Shown: one piece after another, positions 53,837 to 64,000 of the stretch
Layout: each line of letters opens with the position of its first letter
Position numbering within the stretch: the first letter of the stretch is position 1
Source of the DNA: Thiobacillus denitrificans
GTDB taxonomy: Bacteria; Pseudomonadota; Gammaproteobacteria; Burkholderiales; Thiobacillaceae
Assembly (NCBI GenBank): GCA_002403375.1
Contig: DHHQ01000026.1
Location: forward strand, 1 to 64,000
Direction: 5' to 3'
Length of the DNA stretch: 64,000 nucleotides
Program-made: the position numbers and the translations under genes
Notes under the pieces: model-generated
Database searches by the model: none
Told to the model about the DNA's origin: nothing
What the model saw: the letters and a program-made list of their open reading frames with translations, nothing else

Positions 53837-54090
53837 GGCCCGGGCTCCCTTTTGGCGCGCAGGTGGCCGACCGCGTCGAGCAGCAGCGCGCCGGTGAGGC
53901 CGGCGCCGATGGCGGCCTCGGCGAGCGCGATGTCGGGCGCGCCCAGGCGCGCCCAGGCGAGCGCCATCAGCAGGCCGAACACGATGAACAGCACGACGCC
54001 GCGGAAGACGTCGGCGACGGTCAGCGCGCGCGCCGCGCTCCACACCAGCGCCGCGACCAGCAGCAGGTCGAACGCCAGCGCCGCGGTCAT
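53833..54090 (-). CDS. MbhD-like (DUF4040) antiporter subunit
   Basis: An 85-residue three-helix protein with the DUF4040 signature LFIVFGLLMALAWARLGAPDIALAEAAIGAGL, the region that in normal Mrp systems lies inside the C-terminal part of MrpA and in archaeal membrane hydrogenases is the separate MbhD. ATG 54090 overlaps the G-like stop by 4 bases. Confidence 0.88.
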   Translation of the reverse strand: MTAALAFDLLLVAALVWSAARALTVADVFRGVVLFIVFGLLMALAWARLGAPDIALAEAAIGAGLTGALLLDAVGHLRAKREPGP

Positions 54091-54398
54091 TCGGCGTCTC
54101 CCGCCCGCCACGGCTCGATGCCGTGGCGGCGCGCACGGCGCGCGATCAGGAAGCCGACGGTGGCGCTGGCGGCAAGCGCGAGCAGCCACACCAGGAGCAG
54201 CTTGATCGCCAGCGCCGCGCTCGGCGCCTTCAGCAGCAGGCCGAACACGACCAGGCCGAGGCCGAGGTTGTCGGCCTTGGCGAGCGCGTGCAGGCGGGTG
54301 TAGACGTCGGGAAAGCGCAGCAGCCCGACGGTCCCCGCGAAAAAGAAGGCCGCCCCGGCGACCAGCAGCACGAGGCTCGCCCAGTCAGCGATCGTCAT
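54087..54398 (-). CDS. MrpG-like antiporter subunit (second operon)
   Basis: A 103-residue three-helix protein with FFFAGTVGLLRFPDVYTRLHALAKADNLGLGLVV, the MrpG/MbhC signature. It overlaps the F-like subunit by 14 bases and the MbhD-like subunit by 4. Confidence 0.92.
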   Translation of the reverse strand: MTIADWASLVLLVAGAAFFFAGTVGLLRFPDVYTRLHALAKADNLGLGLVVFGLLLKAPSAALAIKLLLVWLLALAASATVGFLIARRARRHGIEPWRAGDAE

Positions 54399-54663
54399 CG
54401 ACGGGCGCCTCCTCGCGCCAGGCACGGCGGGTGAACGCGGCGCCGGTGATCGCCGCCAGCAGCGCGAACACCAGGGCGGCGTCGACCAGCGCGGGCGCAC
54501 CCGTCGCGTCGCCCAGCAGCAGCAGGATCGCCACCCCGGTGGTGCCGAACAGCAGCGCCGCCAGCAGGCGGTCGGCGGGGGTGGGGCCGCGTGCCACGCG
54601 GACCAGCGCGACCAGCAGGTTGACGAGCAGGAAAACGGCGAGGGCGAGCGTCAGGCTGTTCAT
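54385..54663 (-). CDS. MrpF-like antiporter subunit (second operon)
   Basis: A 92-residue three-helix protein with VRVARGPTPADRLLAALLFGTTGVAILLLLG, matching MrpF/MbhB (RGPTxxDRxxA motif). It shares an ATGA overlap with the E-like subunit. The C-terminus is a short charged tail. Confidence 0.91.
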   Translation of the reverse strand: MNSLTLALAVFLLVNLLVALVRVARGPTPADRLLAALLFGTTGVAILLLLGDATGAPALVDAALVFALLAAITGAAFTRRAWREEAPVDDDR

Positions 54664-55157
54664 CGGGTATCGAGGGTCAGGCCCAGCATCTGCGCCAGGC
54701 GGGTTTCGGCGGTGCGCACCTCGGTCTCGGTCGGCGCCGACGCGTCGAGTACGTGCAGACACAGGCGGTCGCCCTGCAGTTCCACGCTGAGCGTTCCGGG
54801 CAACAGGCTCATGGTGTTGGCGAGCAGCACCCGGCTGATGCCGGCGGGCAGGCGCAGTCCGACCTCGTGGATGGCGGGGCTGAGCGCGAGGCGCGGGCGC
54901 AACGCGAACCACGCGACCTGCACGCCGCCGCGCAGCGACTGGTGGACGAAGAAGACCAGGAAGCGCAGCAGGCCGATGCGCGAGACATGGGTCGGCACCG
55001 GCGGCAGCAGCCGCAGGCTGGCAGCGCTGGCGAACGCGACGGCGACGCTGCCGACCGCCCAGCTGCCGGGCCGGCCGTCGGTCAGCGCCCACCACAGCAG
55101 CGCGAACAGGGTGCCGCGCCAGAGGAAGGCGCGCACGGCGGCGAGCGTGATCTTCAT
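54660..55157 (-). CDS. MrpE-like antiporter subunit (second operon)
   Basis: A 165-residue protein with N-terminal helices (LWRGTLFALLWWALTD and GSVAVAFASAASL) and the cytoplasmic motif LLANTMSLLPGTLSVELQGDRLCLHVLD of MrpE/MbhA. It is first of the Mrp-type genes and overlaps the DUF502 gene by 4 bases, tying the antiporter to the upstream stress genes. Confidence 0.92.
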   Translation of the reverse strand: MKITLAAVRAFLWRGTLFALLWWALTDGRPGSWAVGSVAVAFASAASLRLLPPVPTHVSRIGLLRFLVFFVHQSLRGGVQVAWFALRPRLALSPAIHEVGLRLPAGISRVLLANTMSLLPGTLSVELQGDRLCLHVLDASAPTETEVRTAETRLAQMLGLTLDTR

Positions 55158-55843
55158 CGCACCGGCGCCTCCACCACCGCGTGCGGCGGGTTGCTGAAGC
55201 GCACGCTTTCCGGCGCGTTGGTGCCGCCGGTCATGACGAAACTCATCGCCTCCTCCATCGTCCAGTCGGTCATCACCACGTCGGCGAGCGGCAGGATTTC
55301 AATATAGCCCGAGGTCGGGTTGGGCGAGGTGGGCACGTAGACGACTGCCAGCTCCTGCCCGCTGTCGGCGTCGCGCATCACCCGGGTGATGAGCCCGACC
55401 GCCTTCATCTCCGGGGAAGGAAAGCTGATCAGCACCACCCGCTGCCCCTGCACCGGCGGCTGGCTCACCGTCTGCAGGAAGCGCTTGGTGGCGCCGTAGA
55501 TGGTCTGCACCAGCGGCAGGCGGACCAGCCAGCCCTCGAAGGTGGCGATCAGCCGTTTGCCGACCACGAACGAGGCGAACAGGCCCACCAGGTAGAGCAG
55601 GACGAGGGTGAACAGGGCGGCAAGGCCGTACTGCACGCCGGAGTCGAGCAGCCCGCTCGCCAGCGCGTCGGAGAACGGCCGCAGCAGGCGCGCCAGCGCC
55701 TTGAGGAAGGGCGCGCCGGCGCTCGCCAGCAGGCCGAACAGGAAATCGAACACCAGCCAGGTCACCCACAGCGGCGCGACCGTGAGGAAGCCGATCAGCA
55801 GGTAGCGCAGCAGGTGCGGATTGCGCGGGGTCGTGCGAAGCAT
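55154..55843 (-). CDS. DUF502 family membrane protein
   Basis: A 229-residue protein with two helices at about 14-40 and 75-98, followed by LPLVQTIYGATKRFLQTVS and GYIEILPLADVVMTDWTMEEAMSFVMTGG, the hallmark of DUF502. Function is unknown. It lies 12 bases after the UspA gene and overlaps the MrpE-like gene, so it belongs to the second antiporter operon; whether it is a structural part of the complex cannot be told. Confidence 0.92.
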   Translation of the reverse strand: MLRTTPRNPHLLRYLLIGFLTVAPLWVTWLVFDFLFGLLASAGAPFLKALARLLRPFSDALASGLLDSGVQYGLAALFTLVLLYLVGLFASFVVGKRLIATFEGWLVRLPLVQTIYGATKRFLQTVSQPPVQGQRVVLISFPSPEMKAVGLITRVMRDADSGQELAVVYVPTSPNPTSGYIEILPLADVVMTDWTMEEAMSFVMTGGTNAPESVRFSNPPHAVVEAPVR

Positions 55844-55855
55844 GGCCGGGCGGGA

Positions 55856-56746
55856 TCAGCCGGGGTGGCCGGCGATCAGCACGTCGCTCGCCGAGTGCGC
55901 CAGCACGTGCTTGGTGACGCTGCCGAGCAGCAGTTCCTCCATCACCGACTGGCCGTGCTTGCCCATCACGATGAGGTCGGCGTCGACCGTCTGCTCGTGC
56001 TCGATGATGCGCAGCGTGGCGGGGCCGTGCACGAACTGGCGCGTCAGCCTGTTGACCGGCACGTCGAGCGTGGCGACGAAGGCGTCCATCTCGGCCATCG
56101 CCGCCTCGCGTGCCTGGATGCGGTATTCGTGGATCCTGTCGTCGTCCATGCCGGCGAGGCGGAAGGTCGATTCGAGCTCGACCGCGAACGCGTTGAGCAG
56201 CACGATGTCTGCGTCGGGCAGCCAGGCGTGCGCGACCTTGACGGCGGCCGCCGCGTGCACCGAGAAGTCGACCGGCGCGAGGATGCGCCGGTACGGCGCC
56301 TGCGGGCGCTGCTTGACCGCCAGCAGCGGGCGGCGCGACTTGCGCAGCACGCGCTCGGTGGTCGACCCGAGCAGCATCTCGCGCACGAAATGCGCGCCGC
56401 GTGCGCCCATCACCAGCAGGTCCGCCTGGCGCGATTCCGCCAGTTCGGCGAGCACCGGCAGCGCCGAGCCCCGCAGGAGCTCGGTGTCGATGCGGCTGTC
56501 GTAGCGCGACGCCAGACTGGCCGCCAGCTCGGCCAGGTTGCTGCCTGCCTGCGCGAGCAGTTCAGCCTCGATTTTTTCCGCCTCGCCGGGGATCAGGCGG
56601 CGCAGCTTGTCGAGCGCGCTGGCGCTGACGACGTGCGCCAGCGTCAGGCGCGCGTCGGGATGCAGCTGCGCGAGCTGCGCGGCGCGCTCCAGCGCGTGGC
56701 GCGCAGGCGCCGAAAAGTCGGTGGCGGCGAGCAGGGTGTGGGTCAT
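55856..56746 (-). CDS. universal stress protein, tandem UspA domains
   Basis: A 296-residue protein made of two UspA domains (about 1-145 and 152-296). The first begins THTLLAATDFSAPARHALERA and ends with GARGAHFVREMLLGSTTERVLRKS; the second begins YRRILAPVDFSVHAAAAV and ends with GKHGQSVMEELLLGSVTKHVLAHS. Both show the G-x2-G-x9-G(S/T) ATP-binding pattern. Its ATG overlaps the Kef-type antiporter stop (ATGA), which suggests it senses ATP or stress for the transporters. Confidence 0.94.
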   Translation of the reverse strand: MTHTLLAATDFSAPARHALERAAQLAQLHPDARLTLAHVVSASALDKLRRLIPGEAEKIEAELLAQAGSNLAELAASLASRYDSRIDTELLRGSALPVLAELAESRQADLLVMGARGAHFVREMLLGSTTERVLRKSRRPLLAVKQRPQAPYRRILAPVDFSVHAAAAVKVAHAWLPDADIVLLNAFAVELESTFRLAGMDDDRIHEYRIQAREAAMAEMDAFVATLDVPVNRLTRQFVHGPATLRIIEHEQTVDADLIVMGKHGQSVMEELLLGSVTKHVLAHSASDVLIAGHPG

Positions 56747-58416
56747 GGCGATTCCTTTTCAGGGGTCAGTTCGGCGGAGGCGATGCGGGCGGCCAGGTCG
56801 AGCGCGGCGAAATCGGCAGCCTGGTCGAAGGGATGCAGCACCTCGATGTTGCTGAGCCCGGCCAGGCGCCGGGCCTCGTCCTCGTCGCGCGCGACGACGG
56901 CGATGTGGCCGTCGAAATGCTGTTCGGCGAGCGCGTTCAGCAGGGCGCGGTTGGAGGCGTAGTCGGGCAGGGTGCTGACGACCCAGCGCACCTGTGCGAG
57001 CGGCAGGCTCTCGACGTAGTCGGGCGCCTCGCCGTCGCCGAAGCGCGCGTCGAGGCCGTGGTTCTGCTGGGCGCGCACCACCTCGGGGTCGAAATCCACG
57101 CCGACGACGTTGATGCCCTGCTGCTGCAGCGTGTGGGCGAGGCGGGCGCCGTAGCGGCCGAGGCCGAACACGACGACGTCGGGACGCACGTCGTTGTCGT
57201 GCGCGTGCTCGACCGCGAGTTCGCGGAAGGGATGCTTGCGCTCGAACACCCCCAGCCAGGGCGCGACCCAGGCGTACAGCCGATGCGAGTAGATGATCAT
57301 GTAGGACGATAGCGCGATGGTGATGAGACCGACCAGGGTGGTGAGCCCCAGCGCGCTGTTGCCGACGTGGCCGAGGCCGATGCCCATGGCGACGAAGATG
57401 ATCGAGAACTCCGAGATCTGCGCGACGGTGAGTCCGGCGAGGAAACCGGTGCGCTTGCGGTAGCCCATGTAGCCCATGATCGCCATCACGATCAGCGGGT
57501 TGCCGATCAGCACGAACAACGACAGCACGATCGAGGTGCCGATCTCGTCGCCGAGCGTCGAGAAGTCGAGCTTGGAGCCGAGGTCGAGGAAGAAGAACAG
57601 CAGCAGGAAGTCGCGGATGCTGGCGAGCCGCGCGCTGATCGCCTCGCGGTAGGCGGTCGAGGCGAGCGAGAAGCCGGCGAGGAAGGCGCCGGCTTCCTTG
57701 CTGAAGCCGGCGTACTCGCCGGCCGCGGCGAGCGTCGTGCCCCAGGCGATCGCGAAGATCAGCAGCAGCTCCTGCGAGCGCGCCAGCGTGTCGACGATGC
57801 GCGGCAGCACGTAGCGCATCAGCACGAACAGCAGCAGCGCGGCGCCGACCAGCCGCGCCGCCAGCGTCAGCATCAGGGTGGCGCCGCCGGCCGCCTCCTC
57901 GCCGATGCCGCCGAGCCCGCTCATCACCATCATCGCGATCACCACGGCGAGGTCCTGCACGATCAGGAAGCCGACCGCGATGCGGCCGTGCAGCGAATCG
58001 AGCTCACGCTTGTCGGACAGGAGCTTGACGATGATGATGGTGCTCGAAAAGGTCAGCGCGACCGCGACGTAGAGCGCTTCCATCCAGCCCTTGCCGAGGG
58101 CGATGATGATGGCGAAGCCGAACAGGATGGTGAAGGCGAGCTGGCCAAGGCCGGTGGCGAGCGCGACCGGCCCGATGTGGCGGATGTGCTTGAGGTCGAG
58201 CTTCAGCCCCACCACGAACAGCAGCACGGTGATGCCGATCTGCGCCAGGAGGTCGATCTGTTCGTGCGCCGTGACCAGCGCGAGCCCCGAAGGCCCCACC
58301 AGGATGCCGACCGCGATGTAGGCGATCAGCACCGGCTGGCGGAGGCGGACCGCGAAGGCGCTGACGGCGGCGGCGATCAGCAGCAGGACGGCGAACTCGG
58401 CAAAAGGCTCATGCAT
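56743..58416 (-). CDS. Kef/YbaL-type monovalent cation:proton antiporter with TrkA-N domain
   Basis: A 557-residue CPA2 antiporter: about 12-13 helices up to residue 380 with GFLIVQDLAVVIAMMV, GAFLAGFSLASTAYREAI and DLGSKLDFSTLG. A cytoplasmic TrkA-N (RCK) domain follows with the nucleotide motif VVFGLGRYGARLAHTLQQQG. The system probably exchanges K+ or Na+ for protons under NAD(H)/glutathione control. It is first of the 13-gene second operon; a 74-base gap separates it from the CvrA-like gene. Confidence 0.93.
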   Translation of the reverse strand: MHEPFAEFAVLLLIAAAVSAFAVRLRQPVLIAYIAVGILVGPSGLALVTAHEQIDLLAQIGITVLLFVVGLKLDLKHIRHIGPVALATGLGQLAFTILFGFAIIIALGKGWMEALYVAVALTFSSTIIIVKLLSDKRELDSLHGRIAVGFLIVQDLAVVIAMMVMSGLGGIGEEAAGGATLMLTLAARLVGAALLLFVLMRYVLPRIVDTLARSQELLLIFAIAWGTTLAAAGEYAGFSKEAGAFLAGFSLASTAYREAISARLASIRDFLLLFFFLDLGSKLDFSTLGDEIGTSIVLSLFVLIGNPLIVMAIMGYMGYRKRTGFLAGLTVAQISEFSIIFVAMGIGLGHVGNSALGLTTLVGLITIALSSYMIIYSHRLYAWVAPWLGVFERKHPFRELAVEHAHDNDVRPDVVVFGLGRYGARLAHTLQQQGINVVGVDFDPEVVRAQQNHGLDARFGDGEAPDYVESLPLAQVRWVVSTLPDYASNRALLNALAEQHFDGHIAVVARDEDEARRLAGLSNIEVLHPFDQAADFAALDLAARIASAELTPEKESP

Positions 58417-58490
58417 CGTTGTCGTGGTGTCGTGTCGGTTGCTTCACTGGTTCGAGCGTAGCCGATCCGGTCCCGGTCCGGCGCGGCGCA

Positions 58491-60227
58491 TCACGGGGCG
58501 TCCTCGAGGTGGGTCGGGATCCGCAGGCCCACCTGGGTGATGCGGCCGTCGACCACCGCGCGCACCACGAACTCCAGCTTGCCGACGCGGACCCGGTCGC
58601 CTGCCACCGGTTCGCCGCGCAGCTTCAGGCCGAGGAATTCCGCGAGCGTGCGTCCGGCCGCCGTTTCCGGCAAGGGGAGGTCGTACTGTGCGCAGAGCGC
58701 TTCGACCTGCGCATCGCCGCGCAGCACGAAGTCGCCGTAGAACTTTCGCTTCTCCAGGTAGGCCGGCGCTTCGGGCCTGACCAGCAAATCGCTCAGCGCA
58801 TCGCTCTCCGCGGTTCGCGCCAGCACGTAGAGCATGTCGCCGGGGACCAGCGTGCCCGCGGCCTCCGGCGGTACCGCCTCGCTGTCCCTGAGGACCGCGA
58901 CCGGGCGCGCCGAGCCGGGCAGCCGCAACGCGTCCGCCTGGCGCCCGACGAGCGGCGCAGCCGGGGTCAGCCGATAGCCGAAGAGGGCGTGGCCGCTCGC
59001 CTGCGCCGTGGCGAGATCATGGCGCTCGGTGGGCTGGGGCGCCGGCGGGACCTCCAGGCGCAGGCGACGCGCCAGTGCGGAAATCGACCAGCCTTGCACG
59101 GTGAGCGAGATCAGCACGACGAAGAAGGCGACGTCGAGCACGAGCGGTGCTTCCGCGACGCCGGCCAGCAGCGGGAACAGGGAAAGGATGATGGGCACTG
59201 CGCCGCGCAGCCCGACCCAGGAGATGAACATCTGCTCGCGCCAGGGGAAATGGAAGGGAAGCAGGCATATCAACACCGCCAGCGGCCGCGCGACGAACAT
59301 CAGCACCAGCGCGATCGCGAGCGCCTCCGGCGCGTGTTCGACGAGATCGCTCGGCGTGGCGAGCAGGCCGAGCACCAGGAACATGCTGATCTGCGCGAGC
59401 CAGGCAAGGCCGTTGTGCACCTGGAGAATATTGGTCGATTCGCGCGGGCTGCGGTTGCCGATCACGACGCCGGCCAGGTAGACGGCAAGAAACCCGCTTC
59501 CGCCCAGTACCGTGGTGAGGCTGTAGAGCATCAGCCCGCCGGCGAGGATCAGCATCGGGTACATGCCGCGCTCGAGCGGCAGGCGGTTGACCAGCCACAC
59601 CAGCACCCAGCCGCCGCCCAGGCCCGCGGCCAGGCCGAGGCCCATCTGCTGGATCAGCAGGCCCAGCGTTTCCCAGCCGGGCAACTGCCGGCCGGCAAGA
59701 ATCAGTTCGATCAGGGCGATGGTGAGCAGCGCCGCCATCGGGTCGTTGCTGCCGGATTCGATCTCCAGCGTGGCGGCCACCCGTTCCTTCAGCGTCAGTC
59801 CCTTGGCATGCAGCAGCGCGAACACTGCCGCGGCATCGGTCGAGCCGACCACGGCGCCGACCAGCATGCCTTCGAGCAATCCGAAATCGAGCACCCAGGC
59901 TGCGAACAGGCCGGTGACCACGCAGGTGATCACCACCCCCAGGGTGGCGAGCGTCGCTGCCGGCCGCAGGCTGGCGCGGAAACTCTCGGCGCGGGTGTTG
60001 AGGCCGCCGTCGAGCAGGATGACGGCGAGCGCCAGGCTGCCTACGGTGTAGGCGATGCCGCTGTCGTCGAACTGGATGCCGCCGGGGCCGTCCTCGCCCG
60101 CCAGCATGCCGACCGCCAGGAACACCAGCAGCAGCGGCATGCCGATGCGGTACGACAGCGCGCTGGCGAGGATGGCCAGCAGCAAGAGGACCGCGCCGGC
60201 GAGGACGAACTGGTTGATCAGCTCCAT
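58491..60227 (-). CDS. cvrA: CvrA/NhaP2-type potassium/proton antiporter
   Basis: A 578-residue CPA1 antiporter. The membrane domain (about 1-385) has VGSTDAAAVFALLHAKG and ESGSNDPMAALLTI, the ion-binding Asp pair. It is followed by an RCK C-terminal (TrkA-C) domain (PGDMLYVLARTAESDALSDLL) and a CorC/HlyC-type C-terminal domain (GRTLAEFLGLKLRGEPVAGDRVRVGKLEFVV). It lies 12 bases downstream of the P-type ATPase gene. Family members export K+ and control cell volume. Confidence 0.94.
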   Translation of the reverse strand: MELINQFVLAGAVLLLLAILASALSYRIGMPLLLVFLAVGMLAGEDGPGGIQFDDSGIAYTVGSLALAVILLDGGLNTRAESFRASLRPAATLATLGVVITCVVTGLFAAWVLDFGLLEGMLVGAVVGSTDAAAVFALLHAKGLTLKERVAATLEIESGSNDPMAALLTIALIELILAGRQLPGWETLGLLIQQMGLGLAAGLGGGWVLVWLVNRLPLERGMYPMLILAGGLMLYSLTTVLGGSGFLAVYLAGVVIGNRSPRESTNILQVHNGLAWLAQISMFLVLGLLATPSDLVEHAPEALAIALVLMFVARPLAVLICLLPFHFPWREQMFISWVGLRGAVPIILSLFPLLAGVAEAPLVLDVAFFVVLISLTVQGWSISALARRLRLEVPPAPQPTERHDLATAQASGHALFGYRLTPAAPLVGRQADALRLPGSARPVAVLRDSEAVPPEAAGTLVPGDMLYVLARTAESDALSDLLVRPEAPAYLEKRKFYGDFVLRGDAQVEALCAQYDLPLPETAAGRTLAEFLGLKLRGEPVAGDRVRVGKLEFVVRAVVDGRITQVGLRIPTHLEDAP

Positions 60228-60239
60228 GCCGCCGGTGTC

Positions 60240-62936
<2,697 letters not shown>

Positions 62937-62998
62937 TCGGAACTCCCTTCGATCGGCCTACAATTGTTTATCTCGTCTCTCGATGACACGTTAGCACG

Positions 62999-64000
62999 AT
63001 GTCCGTTCCCCTTCTCGCCGGTGGACTGGCCGGTGGCGTCGGCCTGTTCCTGCTCGGCATGTGGCTGATGACCGACGGCCTCAAGCTCGCGGCCGGCCCC
63101 GCGCTCGAGCGCATCCTCGCGCGCTCGACCGGCACGCGCCTGCGCGGCCTCGCCTCCGGCGTCGCGATCACCGCGCTGGTGCAGTCGTCTTCGGCGGTGA
63201 CGGTCGCGACGATCGGCTTCGTCAATGCCGGCCTGCTCACCCTCGGCCAGGCCTTGTGGGTGCTGTTCGGCACCAACGTCGGCACCACCATGACCGGCTG
63301 GCTGGTCGCCATCGCCGGCGTGGATTTCAAGATCGAGGCGCTGGCGCTGCCGATGGTCGGCGTCGGCATGGTGCTGCACCTGACGGGCCAGGCGAGCCGG
63401 CGCGGCGCGCTGGGGATGACGCTGGCCGGATTCGGCGTGCTGTTTCTCGGCATCGATATCCTCAAGGACACCTTCACCGACCTCGGCAGCCAGATGGCGC
63501 TGCCGGAAGGCAGCGGCGCGCTGGGCGTGCTGGCACACGTCGGCGTCGGCGCGCTGCTGACCGTGCTGATGCAGTCGTCGAGCGCAGCGCTCGCGGTGGC
63601 GCTGACCGCAGCGCAGGGCGGCCTGCTCGACATCAACGATGCCGCCGCCGTGGTGATCGGCGCCAACATCGGCACCACGGCCAAGGCCTTGCTGGCCGCG
63701 CTGGGCGCCACGCCGAACGCGCGCCGCGCCGCCGCCGCGCACGTCCTGTTCAACCTGCTGACCGGGGCGGTGGCGCTCGCGCTGCTGCCGTGGCTGATCG
63801 ACGCCATCGAGAGGATGCGCGACCTGCTGGAGCTCGAGGCCGCGCCGGCGGTGACGCTGGCGCTGTTCCATACCGTGTTCAACGTGCTCGGCGTGGTCCT
63901 CATGTGGCCGCTCGCCGACCGGCTGGCGGCCTTCCTCGCGCGCCGCTTCCGCACCGCCGAGGAGGACGAGGCGACGCCGCAGTATCTCGACCGCACCGTG
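62999..64000 (+). CDS. Na+/phosphate cotransporter family protein (NptA/YjbB type), cut at the right edge
   Basis: The frame runs 334 codons off the right end. It has the inverted repeat typical of Na/Pi-II cotransporters, each half with a QSSSA motif (LVQSSSAVTVATIGF near residue 60 and LMQSSSAALAVAL near residue 190) and a GxNIGTT motif (GTNVGTTMTGW; GANIGTTAKALL). It should couple inward Na+ to phosphate transport; a PhoU-like domain may follow outside the window. The 62-base gap to the ATPase holds TACAAT (62959-62964), a possible -10 box. Confidence 0.93.
   Translation, partial: MSVPLLAGGLAGGVGLFLLGMWLMTDGLKLAAGPALERILARSTGTRLRGLASGVAITALVQSSSAVTVATIGFVNAGLLTLGQALWVLFGTNVGTTMTGWLVAIAGVDFKIEALALPMVGVGMVLHLTGQASRRGALGMTLAGFGVLFLGIDILKDTFTDLGSQMALPEGSGALGVLAHVGVGALLTVLMQSSSAALAVALTAAQGGLLDINDAAAVVIGANIGTTAKALLAALGATPNARRAAAAHVLFNLLTGAVALALLPWLIDAIERMRDLLELEAAPAVTLALFHTVFNVLGVVLMWPLADRLAAFLARRFRTAEEDEATPQYLDRTV

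Noticed and set aside
46615..55157. A DAB-type inorganic carbon transporter (NuoL-like DabB plus DabA)
   Set aside because: Lithoautotrophs often have NuoL-like DabB, but no DabA (DUF2309) gene is present and the small Mrp-type subunits identify an antiporter operon.
46615..55157. A membrane-bound hydrogenase or formate hydrogenlyase
   Set aside because: Gene order resembles the Mbh ion module, yet no NiFe-hydrogenase large or small subunit or ferredoxin-like gene is present on either side.

Overview
The window is very G+C-rich, almost fully coding DNA from a bacterial chromosome. Gene order and content point to a betaproteobacterium of the Thiobacillus / Nitrosomonadales kind: gmk-rpoZ-spoT-recG-ubiC-ubiA, birA-coaX-SPOR, and a fructokinase / sucrose-phosphate synthase / sucrose synthase trio typical of sulfur- and ammonia-oxidising lithoautotrophs. 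I see no tRNA, rRNA, CRISPR array, insertion sequence or phage gene. The species is inferred from content only.

1-14.8 kb, housekeeping. A rightward birA-coaX-SPOR unit meets a leftward run yicC-gmk-rpoZ-spoT-ridA-recG-ubiC-ubiA (nucleotide metabolism, stringent response, replication repair, ubiquinone synthesis). A rightward Ser/Thr kinase + PP2C phosphatase pair and rph-rdgB-hemW follow.

14.8-23.4 kb, a predicted light/B12-controlled lipid operon. A LitR/CarH-type MerR regulator with an intact cobalamin-binding signature is divergent from ten overlapping leftward genes: small secreted protein, glutathione peroxidase, FAD oxidoreductase, DUF1365, cyclopropane-fatty-acid synthase-like methyltransferase, chalcone-isomerase-like protein, MFS transporter, DUF3833 lipoprotein, SDR, NTF2-like protein. 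The shared intergenic region holds a palindrome next to a consensus TTGACA box.

23.4-32.2 kb, mixed. A pseudouridine synthase-like protein with an altered catalytic motif, a dienelactone hydrolase-folE-methyltransferase-metallohydrolase run, tatD, a Bax-inhibitor-1 protein, the nfeD-slipin pair and an OmpA lipoprotein. Two clear intrinsic terminators lie here.

32.2-64 kb, an ion-homeostasis and osmoadaptation region. A canonical Mrp Na+/H+ antiporter operon (fused AB, C, D, E, F, G) is divergent from a DUF481 outer-membrane protein and a sucrose operon (fructokinase, SPS with SPP domain, sucrose synthase, MscS channel). A second, non-canonical operon follows: Kef-type antiporter, UspA, DUF502, MrpE, F, G, an MbhD-like piece, MrpB-, C- and D-like subunits, then three NuoL-type subunits. 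The last two of these are tandem paralogues that lack the transmembrane glutamate needed for proton pumping. A CvrA/NhaP2-type antiporter, a P2-type ATPase with a non-canonical ion site, and the start of a Na+/phosphate cotransporter close the window. Together these genes would control Na+, K+, H+ and sucrose under salt or pH stress.
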